NCBI GenBank assembly: GCA_023265785.1
Contig: JAHFSL010000108.1
Span: 1-7,672 of the forward strand
Reading direction: 5' to 3'
From: Candidatus Coatesiibacteriota bacterium
Lineage (GTDB): Bacteria; Oederibacteriota; CAKKQC01
Length of the DNA: 7,672 nt
Shown here: one piece after another, positions 1-4,716 of the stretch
Numbering within the stretch: the first letter of the stretch is position 1
Layout of the letters: every line of letters begins with the position of its first letter
Notes under the pieces: generated by a model
Told to the model about the DNA's origin: nothing
What the model saw: the letters and a program-made list of their open reading frames with translations, nothing else
Databases searched by the model: none
Position numbers and translations under genes: made by a program

Positions 1-156
1 GACGCCCCGGAAGGCGCCCGGGTCACCCACAGCACCCGGCTGGCACTCGTGGATGCGCGGGGGCGGGTCCGGGGTCTGTACGATACCCAGCGCGGGTCGC
101 CCCGGGAGGCCCTCCTGCGCGATGCCGCTGCGCTCCTGGCCCGGGGGGGCGCATGA
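1..156 (+). CDS. SCO1/SenC family copper chaperone, C-terminal 51 residues (5' end outside window)
   Basis: The window opens inside a reading frame that runs from base 1 to TGA at 154-156. It encodes a tail with T-H-S-T-R at residues 9-13 followed by L-A-L-V-D-A-R-G-R-V-R-G-L-Y-D. This matches the end of SCO1/SenC proteins, where the histidine of the T-H-S-T-R block is the third copper ligand, after the two cysteines of a CxxxC motif that would lie upstream and is not visible. SCO1 proteins are thioredoxin-fold, membrane-anchored periplasmic proteins that deliver copper to, or reduce, the CuA centre of oxidase subunit II. The stop overlaps the coxB start as ATGA, so the two genes are very probably co-transcribed and translationally coupled, which fits that role. 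Family assignment rests on a short fragment plus context; I am fairly confident. Confidence 0.8.
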   Translation, partial: DAPEGARVTHSTRLALVDARGRVRGLYDTQRGSPREALLRDAAALLARGGA

Positions 157-860
157 GGCTCCGGGACCTGGCGGCCATCGGGGTGCTGGGCGGGGCGATC
201 GCCTGGGGGCTGTACGTCCTCATCGGCGCCACGCACATGATGCCCGCGGCCGCGGCGCTGGAAGCGGAATACGTGGACCACGCGTGGGACGCGATGATGA
301 AGCTGACGCTTCCCATTTTCGGGCTGTGTCTGGCCACGATCATCGTGGCGCTCCTCCGGTTCCGGGTGCCCGACGCCGATACGCGGGAGGCCGCGCCGGT
401 GCATGCCAGCCGCGGCGGGCTGGTCGAGGCCGCCTGGATCCTGGCCAGCCTCGGGCTGACCCTGGGGCTGGCGGCCTACGGCACCCGGGAGTTCCGGCTG
501 ATCCGGGGTGATGACCATGCGGACCTGGATGTCCAGGTGACGGCCGTCCAGTGGTCCTGGGACTTCACCTACCCGGCGACCAACACCGTGGGGCAGGGCC
601 TGCTCCTGCCGCGCGGCAAGCGGGTCCGGCTCATCATGCAGGCCAGGGACGTGGTGCACTCCTTCTGGGTGCCCGAGTTCAGGCTGAAGCAGGACATCGT
701 CCCCGGCCGGATCTCAAAACTCCTCTTCACGCCCACGGTCGTGGGGGAGTACATGCTCCGGTGTTCCGAGTTGTGCGGCCGCGACCACACGGTCATGACC
801 GCGAAAGTCCGGGTCCTGGAACCGGAGGACTTCGAGAAGGCGCTCAAGGCCGAGTGGTGA
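153..860 (+). CDS. coxB: Cytochrome c oxidase subunit II (CuA subunit)
   Basis: 235 residues. This subunit takes electrons from cytochrome c at the binuclear CuA centre and passes them to subunit I. All CuA ligands are visible: H169, then C204-x-E206-x-C208-x3-H212-x2-M215. The aromatic electron-entry stretch Q-W-S-W-D-F lies at 133-138. Three hydrophobic segments are seen at about 7-26, 52-68 and 89-108. The usual form has two anchoring helices, so the first is either an uncleaved extra helix or a signal peptide (R2 and R4, then Ala-rich 32-35); there is no lipobox cysteine. The cupredoxin domain covers about 125-225. There is no CxxCH, so this is not a caa3-type fusion with cytochrome c. 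The ATG overlaps the SCO1 stop (ATGA); upstream is only a G-run (143-149), so coupling rather than a good Shine-Dalgarno probably drives initiation. coxA follows after 10 nt. Confidence 0.95.
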   Translation: MRLRDLAAIGVLGGAIAWGLYVLIGATHMMPAAAALEAEYVDHAWDAMMKLTLPIFGLCLATIIVALLRFRVPDADTREAAPVHASRGGLVEAAWILASLGLTLGLAAYGTREFRLIRGDDHADLDVQVTAVQWSWDFTYPATNTVGQGLLLPRGKRVRLIMQARDVVHSFWVPEFRLKQDIVPGRISKLLFTPTVVGEYMLRCSELCGRDHTVMTAKVRVLEPEDFEKALKAEW

Positions 861-861
861 C

Positions 862-867
862 GGGAGG
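862..867 (+). promoter_or_regulatory. Shine-Dalgarno GGGAGG of coxA, bearing on start choice
   Basis: GGGAGG lies just after the coxB stop. It is only 3 nt from the first ATG (871) but 6 nt from the second (874). The spacing favours 874, giving a protein beginning M-T-D-L-F. The difference is one residue. Confidence 0.6.
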
Positions 868-870
868 ATC

Positions 871-2616
871 ATGATGACGGACCTGTTTCGCGGCATTCTG
901 GTTTCCGTGGGGGCGTACGTGACGGGTCGGGCCGTGCTCGCGCCGTTCTGGGAGGCCCAGCCCGCCCACGCGCTGTCCTACCTCCTGGGCCTGCTGGCCT
1001 TCCTGCTGGCGGTCGGCGGGGCCGCGGCCTGGCGGCGCTGGGCGCGCGGCGAGGCCGAGCCGCCCCTCCACGGGCCCGCGCGGTACTGGCGGTTCTCCGT
1101 GGATCACAAGGTGATCGGGGTGCAGTACCTCGTGATCTCCTTCGTGGTGTTCTTCGTCGCGGGCTCCATGGCCCTGGTGATGCGCGCCGAATTGGCCCGG
1201 CCCGGCCTCCAGTATCTCTCCGACAACGGCTACCACACCGCCATGGGCCTGCACGGCATCGGCATGATCGTCGTGGCCCTGACCGCCATCATCGGGGGGC
1301 TGGGCAACTTCGCCGTGCCGCTCCAGATCGGCGCGGCGGACATGGCCTTCCCCCGGCTGAACGCGGTGGCGTTCTGGATGCTGCCGCCCGCGGTGCTCGT
1401 CCTGCTCTCCGCGCCGTTTGCGGGGGGGTTCGACTTCGGGTGGACGGCCTATCCGCCGCTGTCCGAGCAGGGGCCGCTGGGGCGGCTCTCGTTCTTCCTG
1501 GCCTTCCTCACGGTGGGCTTCTCGTCCGTCTTTGCGGGGGTCAACTTCCTGACGACGATCCTCACGATGCGCGCGAAGGGGATGACCCTGCGCCGGATCC
1601 CGGTGTTCGCGTGGGGGGTGCTCGCGGCGGGGATCATCATCGTGATGGCCACCTCCGTGGTGGCCTCCTCCCTGCTGATGGTGGTCTTCGACCGGATCAT
1701 CGGCGCCTCGTTCTTCAACGCCAACCGCGGTGGCGCCCCGATCCTGTACCAGCACCTGTTCTGGTTCTACTCCCACCCGGCGGTCTACATCATGATCCTG
1801 CCCGCGATGGGCGTGGTCCTGGAAATCCTGCCCCCGTTCACCCGCAAGCCCCTCTTCGCCTACGACGTGGTCGTGGCGGGGTTCCTCGCGATCGTCGGAC
1901 TCTCCTTCATCGTCTGGGCGCACCATCTCTGGACCAGCGGCATGTGGGACCTGCTCTCGCTCCCCTTCATGGTGACCACGGAACTCATCTCGGTGCCGAC
2001 CGGGGCGGTGTTCCTGTCGGCGCTGGGGACGCTCTGGTGCGGGCGGATCCGCATCAAGGCGCCCATGCTCTTCGCCCTGGGGTTCCTGGCGAATTTCCTC
2101 GTGGGGGGGCTGACGGGCATCTTCCACGCCGACGTCCCCACCGGCCTGCACCTGCACGACACCTGGTTCGTCGTCGCGCACTTCCACTACACGATCATGG
2201 GCGGGACGATTTTCGCCCTCTTCGCCGGGCTGTACTACTGGTTCCCCAAGATCACGGGCCGGATGCCCGACGAGCGGCTGGCCCGGGTGCACTTCTGGCT
2301 GATGTTCGTCGGGTTCCACCTCACCTTCATCCCGATGTTCTGGATGGGCACCCGCGGGATGCGCCGCCGGGTGGCCGACATCCTGCCCGAACACGCTGGG
2401 GTCCAGACCTTCGTCTCGCTCTCCGCCCTGCTGATCGCGGCCAGCGCGGTGGTCGGTCTGTGGAACATCGTCCGGTCCGCCCGCCGGGGGCCGCGGGCCG
2501 GCGCCAATCCGTGGGGGAGCAGGACGCTGGAGTGGACCACGGCCTCGCCGCCCCCCGAGCACAACTTTGACCGGCCCCCGGTCGTGACGGAACCGCCCTA
2601 CCAGTACGGCGGCTGA
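871..2616 (+). CDS. coxA: Haem-copper oxidase subunit I (A2-like cytochrome c oxidase)
   Basis: 581 residues from the first ATG; the second ATG (874) has better Shine-Dalgarno spacing. This membrane subunit reduces O2 at a haem-CuB site. Ligands visible: H128 and H439 (low-spin haem), H437 (high-spin haem), H302, H351 and H352 (CuB). Y306 is the crosslinked tyrosine position. Helix VI reads Y-S-H-P-A-V-Y (300-306), the A2 signature in which Tyr-Ser replaces the D-channel glutamate. D-channel entrance residues N146, D157 and N164 are kept, as are the haem-propionate arginines R499-R500 and the H429-D430 pair. Odd points: the K-channel lysine of the usual P-T-G-I-K is replaced (P-T-G-A-V, 376-380), and an extra hydrophobic helix at about 35-55 precedes the usual 12. 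No subunit III gene follows. Most likely an oxidase, of a divergent branch; a NOR-type enzyme is less likely because Y306 remains. Confidence 0.93.
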   Translation: MMTDLFRGILVSVGAYVTGRAVLAPFWEAQPAHALSYLLGLLAFLLAVGGAAAWRRWARGEAEPPLHGPARYWRFSVDHKVIGVQYLVISFVVFFVAGSMALVMRAELARPGLQYLSDNGYHTAMGLHGIGMIVVALTAIIGGLGNFAVPLQIGAADMAFPRLNAVAFWMLPPAVLVLLSAPFAGGFDFGWTAYPPLSEQGPLGRLSFFLAFLTVGFSSVFAGVNFLTTILTMRAKGMTLRRIPVFAWGVLAAGIIIVMATSVVASSLLMVVFDRIIGASFFNANRGGAPILYQHLFWFYSHPAVYIMILPAMGVVLEILPPFTRKPLFAYDVVVAGFLAIVGLSFIVWAHHLWTSGMWDLLSLPFMVTTELISVPTGAVFLSALGTLWCGRIRIKAPMLFALGFLANFLVGGLTGIFHADVPTGLHLHDTWFVVAHFHYTIMGGTIFALFAGLYYWFPKITGRMPDERLARVHFWLMFVGFHLTFIPMFWMGTRGMRRRVADILPEHAGVQTFVSLSALLIAASAVVGLWNIVRSARRGPRAGANPWGSRTLEWTTASPPPEHNFDRPPVVTEPPYQYGG

Positions 2617-2629
2617 CGGCGGGGCCCAA

Positions 2630-2651
2630 CCTGCTGACCTTTGTCAGCAGG
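2630..2651. promoter_or_regulatory. Perfect 9-bp inverted repeat between coxA and the Rrf2 gene: candidate operator or coxA 3' hairpin
   Basis: CCTGCTGAC (2630-2638), a CTTT spacer (2639-2642), then GTCAGCAGG (2643-2651). The arms match perfectly. It begins 13 nt after the coxA stop and ends 55 nt before the Rrf2 start. As RNA it would be a stable hairpin, but no T-run follows, so it is not a classic intrinsic terminator. As DNA, a 22-bp dyad just upstream of an Rrf2 gene is where an autoregulatory operator would be expected. TTGTCA (2641-2646) inside it resembles a -35 box, but I see no convincing -10 at the right distance. Presence of the repeat is certain; its role is inference. Confidence 0.5.
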
Positions 2652-2691
2652 GAAGCGTGACGCCCGAGGTTCGCCTCCCGGCCGACAACAT

Positions 2692-2698
2692 GGAGTGA
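2692..2698 (+). promoter_or_regulatory. Shine-Dalgarno GGAGTGA deciding the Rrf2 start at 2707
   Basis: GGAGTGA sits 8 nt before ATG 2707. This supports that start over the upstream in-frame TTG at 2641, which has no ribosome site and would add a 22-residue tail that includes the inverted-repeat DNA. Confidence 0.6.
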
Positions 2699-2706
2699 TA
2701 GAGTCC

Positions 2707-3174
2707 ATGAGGTCCGCGAATCCGGGCGCGCTCCGGCTGACCCAGGGCACGGCCTGGGCGCTCAAGGCCATGACGGGGCTGGTTCTGGCCGGGGACCGTG
2801 CGGTGAGTGTGGGCGAGCTGGCCCGGCGGGAGGGCATTCCGCCGACCTTCCTGGCCAAGATCGTGCGCGTGCTGGTCCGCGCGCGGCTCCTGACCGCGCG
2901 GCCCGGCCGGGGTGGCGGGGTGAAACTCGCCCGGGATTCCGCCGAGATCCCGGTCCTGGCCGTGATCGAGGCGTGCGAGGGGCCGCTGGCGCGCTCCACC
3001 TGTCTCTACTACGCCGGGCGGCCGTGCCTGGGGCCGGACTGCGAGGTGTTTTGCACCGTCCGGGCCGTGGAGGAGGGCGCCCGCCGCGATCTGGCGCGCG
3101 CCAGCCTGCGTGAACTGGTAGACTCGTTGGCGGTGCATCCGGACCGCGCGCCGCTCACCGGACCTCTCCCGTGA
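2707..3174 (+). CDS. Rrf2-family transcriptional regulator, probable Fe-S cluster type
   Basis: 155 residues from ATG 2707, chosen for its Shine-Dalgarno and typical family length (about 130-165). A winged-helix DNA-binding domain covers about 10-80: the recognition helix region lies near 44-60 (P-P-T-F-L-A-K-I-V-R-V-L), and the wing is R-P-G-R-G-G-G-V-K-L-A-R (65-76), a hallmark of the family. C-terminal to it is C99-x7-C107-x4-C112, close to the three-cysteine cluster site of IscR/NsrR/RsrR-type members, with extra cysteines C90 and C116. Such proteins sense iron-sulphur status, NO or redox state through a labile cluster. The stop overlaps the next gene as GTGA. Position between an oxidase and a molybdenum-iron-sulphur respiratory enzyme suggests local control of respiration. 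Signal and targets cannot be read from the sequence; C116 and C90 leave the exact ligand set open. Confidence 0.88.
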   Translation: MRSANPGALRLTQGTAWALKAMTGLVLAGDRAVSVGELARREGIPPTFLAKIVRVLVRARLLTARPGRGGGVKLARDSAEIPVLAVIEACEGPLARSTCLYYAGRPCLGPDCEVFCTVRAVEEGARRDLARASLRELVDSLAVHPDRAPLTGPLP

Positions 3175-4601
3175 CCGTACCCGCCCTGATCCAGGGGGGC
3201 ATGGGCGCCGCCGTGTCCAATTGGAAACTGGCGAACGCGGTGGCTCGCATGGGGCAGTTGGGCGTGGTGTCCGGCACGGCCCTGGACAGCGTGATGGCCC
3301 GCCGCCTCCAGTTGGGCGACCTGGACGGCGCCATCCGGCGCGCCCTCCAGCACTTCCCGGATTCCGCCATTGCCAAGCGCATCCTGGACCGGTGGTTCAT
3401 CGCCGGGGGCAAGCCCGCGAGCCGGCCCTTCAAGAATGTTCCCATGTTCACCCTGCGACCCGCGAAAGACCTCCTGGAGTTGACCGTGGCGGCAAACTTT
3501 GCGGAGGTCTTTCTGGCGCGCGAGGGCCATGACGGCCCCGTGGGGATCAATTATTTGGAGAAGATCCAGATGCCCAACCTGCCCTCGCTGTACGGGGCGA
3601 TGCTGGCCGGCGCGAGTTACGTCCTCATGGGGGCCGGCATCCCCCGGGCGATTCCCGGCATCATGGACCGGCTGGTGACGCACCAGGAGGTCGCGCTCAA
3701 TATCTCCATGCAGGGCGCCCTGCCCGGCGAGACCTACGTGATGAATTTCGCCCCCCGTGCGGTGATGGACGCGGGCCCCGCGCCGCTCGCCCGGCCGAAG
3801 TTCCTCGCCATTGTGTCCTCCGAGGTGCTGGGACTCGCCCTGGCCAGGAAGGCCTCGGGCCGGGTGGACGGGTTCGTGATCGAGGGGCCGACGGCCGGCG
3901 GCCACAACGCACCGCCCCGCGGCGCCCTGCAGGTGAACGACCTGGGCGAGCCCGTCTACGGCACGCGCGACGAGGTGGATCTGGCGACCTTCCGCGAGCT
4001 GGGGGTGCCGTTCTGGCTGGCGGGCTCCTTCGGGAACCCGGCCGGTCTTCGCGCGGCGCAGGCCCAGGGGGCCGCGGGCGTTCAGGTCGGCACGGTCTTC
4101 GCCTACTGCGACGAATCCGGGCTGGACGCGGCGATCAAGCGCAAGGTCCTGGAAGGGGCGCGCCGGGGCGAGGTCCGGGTCTTCACCGATCCCGTGGCCT
4201 CGCCCACGGGGTTCCCGTTCAAGGTGGTGCGCCTGCCCGGGACCATGTCCGAACCGGAGGTGTACCGGGCGCGCGCGCGGATCTGCGATCTGGGGTACCT
4301 CCGGAGTGCCTACCGCCAGCCCGACGGGGCCGTGGGCTACCGCTGCGCCTCGGAGCCCGAGTCGGCCTTCATCAAGAAGGGCGGCACCATGGACGAGACC
4401 CTGGGCCGCAAGTGCGTGTGCAACGGTCTCATGGCCGATGTCGGGATGGCCCAGGTCCGCCCGGGCGGGGCGGAGGAGCTCCCCCTCGTGACCTCCGGCG
4501 ATGCGGTGGCCGAGATCGCCGCGCTCCTGCCCGCGGACCGAATTACATATACCGCGGCGAACGCGGTGTCCTACCTGCTCGGCCACCAGCCAACCCTCTG
4601 A
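3171..4601 (+). CDS. Nitronate monooxygenase-like FMN-dependent TIM-barrel protein, long form
   Basis: 476 residues from GTG 3171, which overlaps the Rrf2 stop (GTGA). No Shine-Dalgarno is visible, so translation is probably coupled. Family motifs: Q-G-G-M-G at 8-12 near the N-terminus; G-P-T-A-G-G-H-N-A-P (239-248), with H245 at the catalytic-base position of nitronate monooxygenases; A-G-S-F-G-N-P (284-290), and G-V-Q-V-G-T-V-F (303-310), the FMN-phosphate region; S-P-T-G-F-P-F-K-V-V (344-353). Characterised members oxidise alkyl nitronates to carbonyl plus nitrite; FabK and PfaD enoyl reductases share the fold. This protein is about 100-150 residues longer than typical members, with a C-terminal extension (about 360-476) holding C372, C392 and a K-C-V-C-N-G motif (414-419). 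Substrate is therefore uncertain. Cysteine spacing hints at metal or disulphide, unproven. Fold and FMN binding are secure; the reaction is not. Confidence 0.8.
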   Translation: MTVPALIQGGMGAAVSNWKLANAVARMGQLGVVSGTALDSVMARRLQLGDLDGAIRRALQHFPDSAIAKRILDRWFIAGGKPASRPFKNVPMFTLRPAKDLLELTVAANFAEVFLAREGHDGPVGINYLEKIQMPNLPSLYGAMLAGASYVLMGAGIPRAIPGIMDRLVTHQEVALNISMQGALPGETYVMNFAPRAVMDAGPAPLARPKFLAIVSSEVLGLALARKASGRVDGFVIEGPTAGGHNAPPRGALQVNDLGEPVYGTRDEVDLATFRELGVPFWLAGSFGNPAGLRAAQAQGAAGVQVGTVFAYCDESGLDAAIKRKVLEGARRGEVRVFTDPVASPTGFPFKVVRLPGTMSEPEVYRARARICDLGYLRSAYRQPDGAVGYRCASEPESAFIKKGGTMDETLGRKCVCNGLMADVGMAQVRPGGAEELPLVTSGDAVAEIAALLPADRITYTAANAVSYLLGHQPTL

Positions 4602-4603
4602 CC

Positions 4604-4630
4604 GCCGTCACACACCTGTCCTGACGGTTT
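4604..4630 (+). terminator. Hairpin with short T-run just after the nitronate monooxygenase-like gene: weak terminator or attenuator candidate
   Basis: CCGTCA (4605-4610) and TGACGG (4622-4627) pair perfectly around an 11-nt loop, and G4604 can wobble-pair with T4628. TTT (4628-4630) follows. It starts within a few bases of the stop at 4599-4601. The stem is short and the T-run has only three bases, so full termination is doubtful; partial read-through into the nxrA-like gene is plausible. Confidence 0.35.
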
Positions 4631-4688
4631 GCATCGGGGACTTCCCGGGTCCGGGAATACCATGTTCGCGTGTTTGGCGAATCGATGC
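4631..4688 (+). promoter_or_regulatory. Potential three-way-junction RNA fold in the leader of the nxrA-like gene
   Basis: Three perfect helices nest here. P1 is GCATCG (4631-4636) with CGATGC (4683-4688). P2 is TTCCCG (4642-4647) with CGGGAA (4652-4657), closing a GGTC loop. P3 is TTCGC (4665-4669) with GCGAA (4677-4681), closing a 7-nt loop. Junctions are GGGAC (4637-4641), TACCATG (4658-4664) and a single T (4682). The Shine-Dalgarno follows 14 nt later. A competing helix, GGGAAT (4653-4658) with ATTCCC (4692-4697), would break P2, so two states are conceivable. As DNA, the P2 region is also a 16-bp dyad, TTCCCGG-GT-CCGGGAA (4642-4657), and could instead be a protein operator. I do not recognise it as a known riboswitch class. 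The pairings are seen; function is inference. Confidence 0.4.
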
Positions 4689-4702
4689 CCAATTCCCACC
4701 AT

Positions 4703-4710
4703 GGAGGAGA
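4703..4710 (+). promoter_or_regulatory. Strong Shine-Dalgarno GGAGGAGA of the nxrA-like gene
   Basis: GGAGGAGA lies 6 nt before ATG 4717, which fixes that start. The ATG at 4701 overlaps this site and is out of frame. Confidence 0.8.
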
Positions 4711-4716
4711 AGCCCG

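Noticed and set aside
153..860. caa3-type CoxB with fused cytochrome c
   Set aside because: No CxxCH motif and the protein ends soon after the cupredoxin domain.
844..2562. Long minus-strand open frame opposite coxA
   Set aside because: Its product is dominated by H, R, E, D, G and P without any fold or motif, as expected from the complement of a GC-rich gene, and the plus strand holds an unmistakable coxA.
1440..2570. Plus-strand open frame in another phase inside coxA
   Set aside because: Composition is G/R/P/H/A-rich with no recognisable motif, while the coxA frame contains all haem and copper ligands.
2630..2651. Classic intrinsic terminator for coxBA
   Set aside because: The stem is good but no T-run follows, so I list it as a dyad of uncertain role.
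2641..2706. Upstream TTG start for the Rrf2 gene
   Set aside because: No Shine-Dalgarno, translates through the inverted repeat, and gives an atypical N-terminal tail; ATG 2707 is better placed.
3009..4586. Long minus-strand open frame opposite the flavoprotein gene
   Set aside because: Low-complexity H/R/G-rich shadow with no ribosome site; the plus-strand frame carries clear FMN-barrel motifs.
4675..4688. Sigma-54 promoter (GG...GC) before the nxrA-like gene
   Set aside because: The spacing between GG (4676-4677) and GC (4687-4688) is 9 nt instead of the required 10, and the flanking consensus is poor.
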